Assembly: GCA_036733165.1 (NCBI GenBank)
Contig: DAINBB010000006.1
Coordinates: forward strand, 1 to 64,000
Direction of reading: 5' to 3'
DNA length: 64,000 nt
DNA from: JAFGGT01 sp036733165
Lineage (GTDB): Archaea > Methanobacteriota_B > Thermococci > Methanofastidiosales > NM3
This document shows positions 26,679 to 36,564 of this stretch, piece by piece (within the stretch, counting starts at the first letter, position 1; the number at the start of each line of letters is the position of its first letter). Position numbers and translations under genes: made by a program. A model generated the notes under the pieces. That model searched no databases, was not told the origin of the DNA, and saw only the letters and a list, made by a program, of their open reading frames with translations.

Positions 26679-28268
26679 ATGAGAAAAACAAAACTTCTGT
26701 CAATTGTTTTCATTTTGATCATTTCTCTACCGTTCTTGCAAGCAGACTCTGAGGATGATATGGAGATTACACCAGAGATCGTCACGGCCCATGGCGTACT
26801 TGCCTGCAACGAAATTAATGGTGTCCAAGGAGAATGCGCCATCATATACTTTGAGTTCTATAATGTCGGACAGCTTGTAGAGGGGCATGGCGACGTGAAG
26901 GTAGAGGTAAAATGGGAAGAAAGAGATACGCCTTACGGCCGGACCTTTGTAGGGAGATATTTCACAGGTGGTCCAAACGGAACCATATACTTCACCATGG
27001 ACGGCGTGGAGATGTCAGTGCAGGTGGTCAATGGCACAACGATAACGGGCCTCCCCAATGACATACCTATTGATAACCCAGGCGCCTTTGGCGAATGGGA
27101 GGCTGTCGAGATGAACGTGAGCGTATCGGCACCGGAGAGGATAGATAAATTCTGTATCAATCAGGGGCTCAGGTACATATTGACCATAGAGGCAACGGGA
27201 TATCCCGGTCCCATTATCGAGATAACCGGCGCGGATGTGATTGACATAGGCGGTGATCAGTACCAAGTAGATGTGTGCGACTCACCTGAGACAATAATAG
27301 ACATTAAGGCCAGCAACGGCATGAACACCGTAACCGAGAGCATCATACTTCCTACGTCCTGCACACCAGAGGCATCTCTGATGCTGCTGGAAGGCCCAAC
27401 CCTCAAGGATGATAATTATGAATATGTGGTACAGGCAACGGTCAAGGGATATCCGATACCCACAATGGAATGGACGAACGCCACACCACTGGACGAGATG
27501 GACACTACGGTGACCGTCAGGGTGCCTTCGGGGGAGTGGCTCTACAACTTTCCGACAGTATATCTCAAGGCCGTTAACAGCGAGGGCGAGGCTCATGCTT
27601 CATTGAAGCTGCCGATATCAAGCCTTATCAAGGATACCGGCGCGGGATTCTCAGAGGTCTCTGGTCAGGTCATGATATGTAGGGCCGGCAACGATCCAGA
27701 GGAGGACGACTCTTGGGAAATGGTGGACCTCTATACGACAATACCAGAGCAGTCCTTCATCAGGACAGGGGAAGGCAGTGAGGCATGGATCGGCATGTCG
27801 GACATGACATCGTTCCATTTGAAACCTGACACGACGATCCTGATTTCAAAACGCACTGAGCAAGAGAGCAAGCTAAAGCTCGTTGCGGGAAATATTTGGA
27901 TAAACTTCAAAGCGATGATGAGGGGCGAGGACCTGCAGATAGAATACAATCAGGCGGTAGCTGGGATAAAGGGAACAACATTCGAATGCATCGAGACGGG
28001 CGAGGAATCCATACTCATGGTATATGACGGCTCTGTCGAGTTCACCTCAACCGCCACGGGCGAGACTGTAATGGTCGATGCCGGATACATGCTCAGCGCA
28101 ACATCCGAAGGCCTCGGGCCCCTTGAGGAGATAGAACAAGAGGATAATACAAACATCCCCAATGACAACGGGAGCGATGGCTCGTCATCATTTCCAATGA
28201 TGTATGTTGCAATAGTCATAGTCGTGGTAGTGATAGTGGTGGCCATAATGGCAACGAGGAAGAAGTAG
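26679..28268 (+). CDS. Membrane-anchored FecR-domain surface protein
   Basis: 529 aa: signal peptide (1-22), an extracellular region with Ig-like beta segments, a FecR domain at roughly 320-450 (TTIPEQSFIRTGEGSEAWI, LKLVAGNIWINF, AVAGIKGTTFEC, LMVYDGSVEF), a Gly/Ser/Asn linker, and a C-terminal membrane span (VAIVIVVVVIVVAIM) ending in RKK. FecR here is outside the cell, unlike its sigma-regulator use in bacteria, and may bind a surface polymer. A TATA box (AAAAATATTTATTT) lies just upstream. Confidence 0.8.
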   Translation: MRKTKLLSIVFILIISLPFLQADSEDDMEITPEIVTAHGVLACNEINGVQGECAIIYFEFYNVGQLVEGHGDVKVEVKWEERDTPYGRTFVGRYFTGGPNGTIYFTMDGVEMSVQVVNGTTITGLPNDIPIDNPGAFGEWEAVEMNVSVSAPERIDKFCINQGLRYILTIEATGYPGPIIEITGADVIDIGGDQYQVDVCDSPETIIDIKASNGMNTVTESIILPTSCTPEASLMLLEGPTLKDDNYEYVVQATVKGYPIPTMEWTNATPLDEMDTTVTVRVPSGEWLYNFPTVYLKAVNSEGEAHASLKLPISSLIKDTGAGFSEVSGQVMICRAGNDPEEDDSWEMVDLYTTIPEQSFIRTGEGSEAWIGMSDMTSFHLKPDTTILISKRTEQESKLKLVAGNIWINFKAMMRGEDLQIEYNQAVAGIKGTTFECIETGEESILMVYDGSVEFTSTATGETVMVDAGYMLSATSEGLGPLEEIEQEDNTNIPNDNGSDGSSSFPMMYVAIVIVVVVIVVAIMATRKK

Positions 28269-28275
28269 GAAATAT

Positions 28276-28920
28276 CTATTTGTGGGATATGATATGCTTA
28301 GCCAGCTCCAGTATGTCGTCGAAGGCCTCGTCGGCGGCATCGACAAGCTCCTGGTGCTTTGAATTTAGGGCATATTTTCCCCCCACACCCTCGAACATCG
28401 AGATATCGTACTTGGTGTCACCGACACAGGCGACCTGGTCGAGGGGCACGCCATCCGCCTCCGCTATCCTCATCACGACCTCGTGCTTGTTGTTGGGTTC
28501 CACGACAAGCGTGCCATTGCCGTTGAGGTATCCCTCTTCATCGGCATTGAGGGCATTGGCGAAGACCCCGTCCACGCCAAGTTCCCTGCCAATCCTATCG
28601 GCTAGGACATCTATGCCTGATGAGACGATATACACCTTCATGCCGTTGGACTTGAGGAGCGATACGGCCTCCTTGCTATCGGGCGGTGGGGAACATGATG
28701 AAAAGGCATCCTCGATGTCGGCGATGGTGGGCCTCCTGTGGAGCCAGAGGGCGATGTCGTCCTCCATCCACTTCAGATAGTCTATCCTGCCTGAAAAGAA
28801 TGCCTCAGTGTTCCTTTCGACCTCGTCTTGGGACGCCCCGAAGTACCTGTGCAGGGTCCTCCAGGACGATATGCTCTCTATTAGGGTCCCGTCTAGGTCG
28901 AACATGACGAGCTTGAACAT
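28276..28920 (-). CDS. HAD-family phosphatase, phosphoserine phosphatase-like
   Basis: 214 aa with the HAD motifs: MFDLDGTLIE (catalytic Asp), motif II VSSGIDV, and motif III/IV GDTKYDISMF. The helical cap after motif I is of the SerB type. Phosphoserine is the likeliest substrate, and its place after kbl-tdh fits serine/glycine/threonine metabolism. ATG at 28920 is preferred to a GTG at 28926. Confidence 0.8.
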   Translation of the reverse strand: MFKLVMFDLDGTLIESISSWRTLHRYFGASQDEVERNTEAFFSGRIDYLKWMEDDIALWLHRRPTIADIEDAFSSCSPPPDSKEAVSLLKSNGMKVYIVSSGIDVLADRIGRELGVDGVFANALNADEEGYLNGNGTLVVEPNNKHEVVMRIAEADGVPLDQVACVGDTKYDISMFEGVGGKYALNSKHQELVDAADEAFDDILELAKHIISHK

Positions 28921-28930
28921 GTCCACACTT

Positions 28931-30118
28931 CTATATCAGGGATACGGACCTGCCGACCTTCTCGAACGCCCTCAGGGCGTCGTCAAGGTCCTCCCTCGTG
29001 AGCCCCGCGTTCATGATGGTCCTTATCCTGGCCTTGCCCTGGGCCACCATCGGGAACACTATCGGCAGCGCGAAGACACCATTTTCGTACAGTCCTTCCG
29101 AGACTGCCTTTGCCGTGCTGGACTCGCCGCACATGACGGGTGTTATCGGAGTGACAGAGTCTCCCGTGTCGAATCCCATCGACTGGAGCTCCTTTTTGAA
29201 ATACTTGGTGTTGTCCCACAGATTCCTGTGATGTTCCGGCTCGCTGTCAAGGACATTGAGGGCCGCCAATTGGGCGGCGGCGACTCCCGGCGGGTGGGAA
29301 CCGCTGAGAAGCCATGTCCTGGACTTGTTCAGTGCATAGTTGACAAGGTCCCTGCTCCCCGCGATCAGGCCGCCGACCACGCCGTAGGCCTTCGAGAAGG
29401 TGCCGACCTCCACATCGATCTTTCCCTCTATGCCGAAGTGCACTGAGATCCCTTCCCCGTGGGGTCCAAGCACGCCTTCGCCATGGGCGTCGTCGATGTA
29501 GGACATGGCACCGAACTCGTCGCAGAGCTTGGCTATCTCGTCCGCCTTGGCGACATCGCCGTCCATCGAGAAGACGCCGTCCGTGATGACGAGTATGCGC
29601 CTGTATCCCTTCTTGTCGCTCTCGACGAGCTGGTCCTCTAGCTGTCCGATGTCCTGATGTTCATAGATGCCCCTGTCCGCCCTGCAAAGGCGGATGCCGT
29701 CGATGATACTCCCATGATTCAATGAGTCTGAGATTATGATGTCTCCCTTGTCCGCCAGCTGGGGTATGAGCCCCGAGTTCGTGGCGAACCCCGTCTGGTA
29801 TACAAGGGCGGCATCTGCCTTCTTGAACTCGGCGAGCTTCTTCTCCACTTCCATGTGGACTTCCATGTTCCCTGCGATCGGCCTGACAGAACCTGAACCC
29901 GCGCCATACTTCCTTGTGGCCTCAACGGAGGCCTCTATGATCCTAGGATGATTTGAAAGGTTCAGATAGTTGTTGGAGCAAAGCATTATCACTGGCCTGC
30001 CATCGACTACCGTCCTTGGCGCAGAGGGCCCCTCCAGGGTCCTCAATCTCCAGTCAAGGTTGTTCTCCCTCAACTCCTCATACTCCTCTCTTAAAAATGC
30101 AGTTGGGTCTCTTTTCAT
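28931..30118 (-). CDS. kbl: 2-amino-3-ketobutyrate CoA ligase (glycine C-acetyltransferase)
   Basis: 395 aa, full length, alpha-oxoamine synthase family. PLP-lysine motif GTFSKAYGVVGG, SGSVRPIAGN, DDAHGEGVLG and the SGSHPPG segment are present. It cleaves the product of threonine dehydrogenase with CoA to glycine and acetyl-CoA. It follows tdh by 9 bp on the same strand. Related BioF is excluded by the neighbour and by overall likeness to Kbl. Confidence 0.92.
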   Translation of the reverse strand: MKRDPTAFLREEYEELRENNLDWRLRTLEGPSAPRTVVDGRPVIMLCSNNYLNLSNHPRIIEASVEATRKYGAGSGSVRPIAGNMEVHMEVEKKLAEFKKADAALVYQTGFATNSGLIPQLADKGDIIISDSLNHGSIIDGIRLCRADRGIYEHQDIGQLEDQLVESDKKGYRRILVITDGVFSMDGDVAKADEIAKLCDEFGAMSYIDDAHGEGVLGPHGEGISVHFGIEGKIDVEVGTFSKAYGVVGGLIAGSRDLVNYALNKSRTWLLSGSHPPGVAAAQLAALNVLDSEPEHHRNLWDNTKYFKKELQSMGFDTGDSVTPITPVMCGESSTAKAVSEGLYENGVFALPIVFPMVAQGKARIRTIMNAGLTREDLDDALRAFEKVGRSVSLI

Positions 30119-30127
30119 GAATACACC

Positions 30128-31159
30128 TCAAAGTTCAATCAGGATTTTTCCAGAATTTCCCCCGACCATGGTCTCCATGCCCTTAAGGAAATCGTCGAAC
30201 TTAAATTTATGCGTTATGATGGGATCGAGATTCAACTTACCGGACCTCAGGAGCCCGGTCGTCTGTATCCAGGTGTCCCAGATCCTCCTTCCATATATGC
30301 CGTGGATGTTGAGGCACTTGAATATGACATTGTCATTGAGGTCCACAGTGACCGGGTCGTTGAATATTCCCAGAAGGGAAAGGGTCCCGCCCTTCCTGGC
30401 TATCTTCATCCCCGTAAGGACGGCGTTTGGATTTCCCGTTATCTCGAACACGGCGTCCATGCCGACCCCGTTGGTCAGGTCCTTCGTGATCTTTTCAACA
30501 TCGTCTCCTCTCCTGAGCACGACATCGGCGCCGACCTTTTTGGCAAGGTCCATCCTGTACTGATTCTTGTGACCAACGGCAACGACCTGGGCGGCACCTG
30601 CCGCCTTTGCGACCGCAATGGCCATAAGGCCTATGGGGCCACATCCGAGCACCGCGATGTTCTTTCCGGTCACGTCGGCGGAGAAGACGGTATGCACCGC
30701 GTTCCCAAGAGGGTCCTGCAAGGAGAGGTACTCCTTTGGTATCTCCGGGTCGTTTACCCATAGATTTTGCGCAGGGAGCGACTGATACTCACAAAATACG
30801 CCCGGGGTGTTGAAACCGAACGCCTTGAGATTCTCGCATATGTGCTCGTTTCCCAATCTGCATTGTTGGCAGTGGCCACAATATATATGGCATTCCCCGG
30901 AGACCGAGTCTCCCTCGCGCAGGTAATCGATGTTCTTTCCAACCTCTACCACGGTGCCTGCGAACTCGTGACCGTAGATGAGCGGTGGCTTTATGGCATT
31001 GCTTGCCCATTTGTCCCAATTGTAGATGTGCACATCGGTACCGCATATGGAAACGACGTCCATCTTTACCAAGGCGTCGTTAGGACCGCATTTGGGCATC
31101 TCGACATCTCGTATCTCGGTGCCCCCGCGTTCTGGACTGACCTTCACTACAGCTTTCAT
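30128..31159 (-). CDS. tdh: L-threonine 3-dehydrogenase
   Basis: 343 aa zinc alcohol dehydrogenase-like enzyme. Catalytic zinc ligands in SICGTDVHIYNWDKWA and GHEFAG, structural zinc cysteines in CGHCQQCRLGNEHIC, and the NAD site GCGPIGLMAIAVAKAAGA are intact. It oxidises threonine to 2-amino-3-ketobutyrate for Kbl. Leads the operon tdh-kbl-HAD. Confidence 0.94.
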   Translation of the reverse strand: MKAVVKVSPERGGTEIRDVEMPKCGPNDALVKMDVVSICGTDVHIYNWDKWASNAIKPPLIYGHEFAGTVVEVGKNIDYLREGDSVSGECHIYCGHCQQCRLGNEHICENLKAFGFNTPGVFCEYQSLPAQNLWVNDPEIPKEYLSLQDPLGNAVHTVFSADVTGKNIAVLGCGPIGLMAIAVAKAAGAAQVVAVGHKNQYRMDLAKKVGADVVLRRGDDVEKITKDLTNGVGMDAVFEITGNPNAVLTGMKIARKGGTLSLLGIFNDPVTVDLNDNVIFKCLNIHGIYGRRIWDTWIQTTGLLRSGKLNLDPIITHKFKFDDFLKGMETMVGGNSGKILIEL

Positions 31160-31167
31160 ATTAATGA

Positions 31168-31180
31168 GAACAATTTGTTC
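31168..31180 (-). promoter_or_regulatory. Palindrome before tdh
   Basis: GAACAATTTGTTC is a 6-1-6 perfect palindrome, 9 bp before the tdh ATG. A TATA-like TTAAATAA lies on the same strand about 10 bp further out, so the palindrome sits between TATA and start, a repressor position. Confidence 0.4.
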
Positions 31181-31181
31181 A

Positions 31182-32303
31182 TTATTTAAGGTTTGCTATT
31201 CCAATATTCTTTATTGTTGATGTTCTATAACCTATAATGACTGGTAAATAACGTTTTTTGTTGAACATATCGTCCAAATGAGCATCACCCGTGTCGACAA
31301 GAAGTCGCTTTATTGTGCCTAATTTGGCTGGAGTCGATACAATTAGTATGTTTTCGAGCCCGATGGCGCTTATCACCGCGGGGCTCAGTTGCTGATTGCC
31401 CCTTCCTATGATGAAGCCCTGTGCCCCTATGGGCGAGAGGATCAATTTAACCTTTGCATGTTCTTTGAGGAGATCCTTCAGGCCGCTTTCATTTAGGTCT
31501 TTTCCGACCATGGCCCCACCCCTGAAAGCGTCTATCCCCAGCAAGGTCTTGTCGATGCCCATGTTCCTTCCGATGGTCATCAACGTGCTGCCGGCGCCGA
31601 GCAGGTAGAGGGTGTTATCCTCAAGGTCCTCTATCAGGGTACGGGCAATGTCCTCCTTGATCTCTTCTTCCTCCGGCCCCCTGACAAGCATCTTCGAGGA
31701 TTGCATGTAATTGCCCTCGAACACGGTCCTCCCTATCCCAAATACCTTGAAGGCGAGGGTGTCCCTCCTGTACTCCTCCTCGTCGAGGTCCACTATCTCG
31801 GCGTCCCTGATGGATGCCTGTCCATTCGCATGCAGTTCAAGGATGTCCGCCGCCGCCTCCGGATTGATGGCGAACACTCCGGAGAGCATCTTGACCCCGC
31901 TGGGTATCCCCAAGAGGACGACGTTGCTGCCGACCACGGAATACACGTCCCTTGCAGTTCCGTCCCCGCCGCAAAATACTATGAGGTCGCACCCTTTCCT
32001 AAGAAATGCCGAGCATGCCCTTAAGGTGTCCTCGCTCGTCGTCTTGGAATGTGGTTCATAGACGATGACATGGTCAACATGTTCGTTCAAGATGTCGCTG
32101 CCCATGGGGCCGGCGCATGTCAGCCATTCGGTCTTGGTCAGGACGTCCCTTGGCAGTCTGGAGAGAAAGAGCGCTGCCCGCGAGAACGAGACATTCTTGG
32201 CTCCAAGCCTCATGGCCGCCTCAGACATGTTGTCAGTGCCCTTGAGGCCCACCTTTCCGCCCATCCCTGCGATGGGATTCACCAGGAAGCCTATCTTTAG
32301 CAT
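31182..32303 (-). CDS. ATP-NAD kinase/AcoX-like protein
   Basis: 373 aa. N-terminal GFLVNPIAGMGGKVGLKGTD and the glycine-rich kinase site FCGGDGTARDVYSVVG are of the diacylglycerol-kinase/NAD-kinase superfamily, AcoX-like branch. AcoX proteins occur in acetoin clusters, but none is here. It may phosphorylate NAD or a small polyol. It is 22 bp upstream of tdh on the same strand. Confidence 0.83.
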   Translation of the reverse strand: MLKIGFLVNPIAGMGGKVGLKGTDNMSEAAMRLGAKNVSFSRAALFLSRLPRDVLTKTEWLTCAGPMGSDILNEHVDHVIVYEPHSKTTSEDTLRACSAFLRKGCDLIVFCGGDGTARDVYSVVGSNVVLLGIPSGVKMLSGVFAINPEAAADILELHANGQASIRDAEIVDLDEEEYRRDTLAFKVFGIGRTVFEGNYMQSSKMLVRGPEEEEIKEDIARTLIEDLEDNTLYLLGAGSTLMTIGRNMGIDKTLLGIDAFRGGAMVGKDLNESGLKDLLKEHAKVKLILSPIGAQGFIIGRGNQQLSPAVISAIGLENILIVSTPAKLGTIKRLLVDTGDAHLDDMFNKKRYLPVIIGYRTSTIKNIGIANLK

Positions 32304-32360
32304 GTGATTGATATGAGAGAAATTATAAAAATAATTGGTAAGTTTTTTATATCTCTACCC

Positions 32361-32540
32361 ATGATGGAGGATATGAACATATATTCCAAATTGTTGCTCT
32401 TGTTGTCATTTATAATATTTCTTACTGCGGAGTTCTATAACGAAAAGGCGGTCTATGTCGCGTTTTTCTTCTTTATGCTGGCGTTCTTCCTGCCCCATAT
32501 CATCACGATTGTGACAGGCAAGCATTTCAGAGGGGAATAA
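32361..32540 (+). CDS. Small two-span membrane protein
   Basis: About 59 aa with two hydrophobic segments (LLLLLSFIIFLTA and VAFFFFMLAFFLPHIITIV) and a basic tail. The frame extends upstream to a GTG at 32304, but a TATA run (TTTTTTATAT) at 32344 favours a start at 32361 or 32373. No family recognised. Confidence 0.55.
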   Translation: MMEDMNIYSKLLLLLSFIIFLTAEFYNEKAVYVAFFFFMLAFFLPHIITIVTGKHFRGE

Positions 32541-32559
32541 AAAAAGAAAGGAAGTCTCT

Positions 32560-33096
32560 TTATTTCTTCCTTCTTACAGTCATTCCGATGACAACTATCG
32601 CACCGAGGATTATGCCGGCAACGACAGAGACTATGGTCACGGGGAATCCAGTGCCTTCGCCAGTGTTGACGTCATCGGTTATTCCAATGACCTTTTCAAT
32701 GTTGCCATTCTCATCCGTCGGGCATCCGTTCCATGCATCTCCCGGCACCGTTGGGCATTCATCCCTGTCATCAGGAACACCGTCGCCATCCATGTCGCCC
32801 CCTTCGGGGTTTTCCATTATCACTACCTCACCATCTTCACCTGGCGATACAAGATTTTCCGGTCGTTCCATGTCATCGGGATCCTTCTGAATCTCATCCT
32901 CATACAGTTCGATTTCCGGATTGGCCAATATGACGACCTCTCCCCACTCCTCTGGCATTACAAGATCGTCCGGGCAACTGTCTCTCTCCACATCAATCAT
33001 TGTGGTCAGGCCTGGGTCCTCATCATTAGCCGATATTGGCACTGCAAAGCTTCCGAAGAGGCAGAGCAACACCATCAGGGGCAATATCTTTTTCAT
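32560..33096 (-). CDS. Secreted protein with a TSP3-like calcium repeat and C-terminal anchor
   Basis: 178 aa: signal peptide (ILPLMVLLCLFGSFAVPISA), an acidic middle with two similar blocks (PEEWGEVVILANPE and PGEDGEVVIMENPE), a thrombospondin type 3-like calcium loop (DMDGDGVPDDRDECP), then a membrane span and RRKK. It resembles the anchor pattern of the FecR protein at 26.7 kb. Probably a calcium-stabilised surface protein. Confidence 0.72.
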   Translation of the reverse strand: MKKILPLMVLLCLFGSFAVPISANDEDPGLTTMIDVERDSCPDDLVMPEEWGEVVILANPEIELYEDEIQKDPDDMERPENLVSPGEDGEVVIMENPEGGDMDGDGVPDDRDECPTVPGDAWNGCPTDENGNIEKVIGITDDVNTGEGTGFPVTIVSVVAGIILGAIVVIGMTVRRKK

Positions 33097-33361
33097 GTCT
33101 TTCACCTCATTTCTTGAGTTGGTTTTTTTGGGTTCCCGGAAACTTGAAAAAATGATTATCGTAACCTTTATTAATAGGTTCCGAGATGATTCAAGATAGA
33201 TTGAACTATAGAAAAAAAGAGAAAATATTTGTTTATTTTGAATTTCATAGAATAATTGAATGTTTTTTAATGGTCTCTGACACCTAAAAAATCATTCCTG
33301 CCAGATATCTGCAATATGGTTCAATATATATGGAACAGTTCCATGTCGCATAGGATGTCAG

Positions 33362-34135
33362 TTAAGGTTCCCTTTTCCTTTTAAGATATTTTTTCTTGTT
33401 CCCCGAAGCCGATATGCCTTGGTCAATGGCCCTTTCCAGAAGGTCCATCTTGCCTTCGATGGAATCATAGCCAAGCCCAAGGTTCCTTGATATGGTCCTT
33501 GCCCCATCGATCGCCGTTGAGCTGTCGACGTTTTTTTGTCTGATGAAAAGCGTCTTTTTGTAATCGTTGGCTCTTAACAACTCTTTGAACATCCCGTCTT
33601 CCTTGGGTCCTTCAAGCTTCATTATTATGCTTTCCCAATGTTCGATCCATCCGTTCGTAAGGAAGAAGTTGTTCATCTCCTGCAGGCTTGACATATAGGT
33701 GTCCCTTCCCATGGTGGCGACTATACAATCGTCGACTATCCCATCATATTCGTCCTTTATACACAATATGTTTACATCTTCCCGGGCGAAAACGGTCTTG
33801 AGGGCGTTGCCACAAAGACCAAAGAAAAAAAGTATCAAGTTGCAATACCCTTTGACATCGTCGACACGTTCATGGCATTGGTACTCAAGTTCATACAGGT
33901 CTGTGTGCAGGGCGGCTGGAACTATATCGACGTAGACCGACCGTTCTGAGGTGTTGATCCTTAGGTGGCATGGGTCGTTTATGTAGATAACATCCTTTTT
34001 TAGGAGCAGCTCCCCGAATCTCCTGTTCTCTGAACTTCTCCTGAGATATATCTTTTCAATATCATCCCTCTCGTCAAGGATGTGGGCCAGCTCGTTCTCA
34101 AGCACCTGGCACGAAATAATACCCAATCTTGGCAT
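33362..34135 (-). CDS. DUF1638 family protein
   Basis: 257 aa starting at MPRLGIISCQVLENEL, the typical DUF1638 start. The middle FFFGLCGNALKTVFAREDVNILCIKDEYDGI matches the conserved GLCGN and Cys/Asp region (here DEYD in place of the usual D-C pair). In methanogens DUF1638 genes are often near corrinoid methyltransferase genes; none is visible here. The C-terminus is Lys-rich (GNKKKYLKRKREP). Confidence 0.7.
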   Translation of the reverse strand: MPRLGIISCQVLENELAHILDERDDIEKIYLRRSSENRRFGELLLKKDVIYINDPCHLRINTSERSVYVDIVPAALHTDLYELEYQCHERVDDVKGYCNLILFFFGLCGNALKTVFAREDVNILCIKDEYDGIVDDCIVATMGRDTYMSSLQEMNNFFLTNGWIEHWESIIMKLEGPKEDGMFKELLRANDYKKTLFIRQKNVDSSTAIDGARTISRNLGLGYDSIEGKMDLLERAIDQGISASGNKKKYLKRKREP

Positions 34136-34226
34136 TAACACACCTTCCAAAGAAATATTGAACTCCTACCCAATTTCGTGTATAAGTCCAATAAATTAAA
34201 ATATAGATAAATATATCTATTGGGGC

Positions 34227-34991
34227 ATGGACGATTATCTCATAGATGTTGAGAACATATGTAAAGATTTTGGAAACGTAAGGGCGCTGGATGATGTGTC
34301 CATAAAGGTAAGGAGAGGCGAAACTTTTGGTCTTCTGGGTCCCAACGGCGCCGGAAAGACAACGCTTGTGAGGATACTTTGTTCCGTGCTCACGCCCACA
34401 AGCGGCGCTGGGACCATCAATGGCCTCAACCTGCTAGAGAAGAAGAACGACATAAAGAGGATAACCGGCCTTCTGCCTGAGAATCCGGGAACATACGAAG
34501 ACCTCACTTCACAGGAGTTCCTATCCTTTGTCGGTGAGCTGTATGGCATCGACAAGGCGACGGTGACCAAGAGGATAGAGGACCTTCTAAAGCTCTTCGA
34601 TATATACGAGAGAAGGAACGATCTCATATCGGGTTTTTCGTCGGGCATGAGACAGAAGGTCATGCTGGCCTCTACGCTCATACACAATCCACCGATCCTA
34701 TTCCTTGACGAACCCACTTCTGCGCTTGACCCGACGGTCGCGAGGACCGTGAAGGACATCATACTCTCGCTCTCCAAGGAGGCACATAGGACGATAGTTG
34801 TGTCGACCCATCAATTGCCGCTTGCGGAAGAGGTCTGTGACAGGATAGCCATACTGCACAGGGGCAGGGTGCTCGAATGTGGAAGTCCCAGGGAACTCAT
34901 GGAGATCAGCGGCACGGACAGCATGGAAAAGGCATTCTTCAAGATAACGAATCTTGAGAGCAAGGATGTCGACATACTGCTTGGATGGTGA
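34227..34991 (+). CDS. ABC transporter ATP-binding protein
   Basis: 254 aa: Walker A GPNGAGKTT, signature SGFSSGMRQK, Walker B LFLDEPTSALD, H-loop STHQLPLAE. DrrA-like exporter ATPase. Its stop is 8 bp before the start of the permease gene. Confidence 0.9.
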   Translation: MDDYLIDVENICKDFGNVRALDDVSIKVRRGETFGLLGPNGAGKTTLVRILCSVLTPTSGAGTINGLNLLEKKNDIKRITGLLPENPGTYEDLTSQEFLSFVGELYGIDKATVTKRIEDLLKLFDIYERRNDLISGFSSGMRQKVMLASTLIHNPPILFLDEPTSALDPTVARTVKDIILSLSKEAHRTIVVSTHQLPLAEEVCDRIAILHRGRVLECGSPRELMEISGTDSMEKAFFKITNLESKDVDILLGW

Positions 34992-34998
34992 ACTACCC

Positions 34999-36564
34999 AT
35001 GGCTGTTTGGTGGACCATAGGAAAATACAACATGCGTCTCAATCTTGGGAAGCTGTACCGGAATAGGAAGATATACTTCACGCTCACGGCGATAATATTT
35101 GTCGTATATGCCGTTCTCTTCAAGGCGCTTGTGGACGCCAACCCAAACAACGTCATCATCAGTCTGATGTCCAACAAGGCACTCTTCGCCACGTTGCTTG
35201 ACCTTATCATGCTATATGTGTTCGTCTATCTTATAATGATACATGTCTTTACTGGCATGAAGAGGCAGAACAAGTCCAGCCTGGAATTGTTGTTGTCGGC
35301 ACCAGTGAGTTCCAGCGACATAGTCCTCGGTGAGACGATCGCTTCCCTTCCTGTGTATCTTCTTGTCCTGCCAATAGTATTGATACCCTTGTTGATCCTG
35401 GGTTATTTCCAGGCAGGCGTAGGGATACTTGGGATCCTTAAGATCACGGTCTCCCAAGTCCTACTGGCCCTGTTGGCGGTGGGAATAGGGGCGATAGCCC
35501 TTACCCTCATACAGACCAGCATCCAGAGGACAAAGACGAACAAGTACTTCAGGCTGTTTGCCACCATGATATCCGCCGGTCTGTACCTTTCCATTTATTT
35601 TCTCAAGTCATGGCTCTCCACAGCCGAGAGCGTGACACAGAATCAGTTTTTCAACATGCTTCCCACGTCGCTTACGGGGAACATAGCTTTCTCTGAGATA
35701 TCCGGGTACGTTCCACACCCGTCCATTCTGGTCAGCTTTACATTGCTGCTGGCATGGATAGGCATTGCCTACGGTATAGGGATACGCATAGCCGGCAAGG
35801 CCTACTCGCTGGAAAAAGAGCTTTCAAGCGCCACCGTATCGATAAAAAGGGAAAGCGCCCTTCTCAAGATAGTGAGGCACATCACACCCGGCACCTACAC
35901 CGAGAAGGTGGTCACTCACTTTAAGCTCTATTTCAGGGATTCCAACAATTCAGCCACAAGCATCTACCTATTGATAATAGCTTACTTCATCCCAATGATG
36001 TCGGCTTGGACCTCCAGAGGGGAGGAGCATGAGGCGATACAGTTAATGTACATCATAAGCACATTGATGGTCCCAATGTTCGTCGCCATATCCATGAATT
36101 CCATGTTCTACCTGTCGAGGGATGCGCTATGGATATGGAAAAAGGCGCCTGGGGGGTCTGACAGTTTCATAAACAGCAAATGGATTCAGTCCTTCATCCT
36201 CAGCTTGATATTTATCCCAATCCCGATAATCAACGGGTCGCTGTTCGGCTTGGAGGAGACAGGTGTCACAATGATTGTCGCGATGATAGTCCTCCTGCTC
36301 ATTGTAAACTCCCTTGCCATCTCTTTTAGCATGTTCCTGAACATACTGAGCCCCACCAAGAGCATACAGGGGGCAAAGACTGGAATTAACTCCATCATAT
36401 CAACATTGGGGATCCTGTTCCCTTTGATGATAACCACGATATATTTGTTACAGCTGATGAACTTCTATTATTATCTGCTTCTCATGGCCGTGCTAAGCCT
36501 GGTTGCAGACTATGTGTTCATATTTCTCTCAAAGAAAAGGATTGACGGTGCCATGGATATCTGA
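34999..36564 (+). CDS. Large ABC exporter permease
   Basis: 521 aa with about 12 hydrophobic segments, roughly twice an ordinary ABC-2 permease and built as two halves. ATG at 34999 (MAVWWTIGKYNMRL) is chosen. It forms one exporter with the ATPase before it. Substrate unknown. Confidence 0.8.
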   Translation: MAVWWTIGKYNMRLNLGKLYRNRKIYFTLTAIIFVVYAVLFKALVDANPNNVIISLMSNKALFATLLDLIMLYVFVYLIMIHVFTGMKRQNKSSLELLLSAPVSSSDIVLGETIASLPVYLLVLPIVLIPLLILGYFQAGVGILGILKITVSQVLLALLAVGIGAIALTLIQTSIQRTKTNKYFRLFATMISAGLYLSIYFLKSWLSTAESVTQNQFFNMLPTSLTGNIAFSEISGYVPHPSILVSFTLLLAWIGIAYGIGIRIAGKAYSLEKELSSATVSIKRESALLKIVRHITPGTYTEKVVTHFKLYFRDSNNSATSIYLLIIAYFIPMMSAWTSRGEEHEAIQLMYIISTLMVPMFVAISMNSMFYLSRDALWIWKKAPGGSDSFINSKWIQSFILSLIFIPIPIINGSLFGLEETGVTMIVAMIVLLLIVNSLAISFSMFLNILSPTKSIQGAKTGINSIISTLGILFPLMITTIYLLQLMNFYYYLLLMAVLSLVADYVFIFLSKKRIDGAMDI

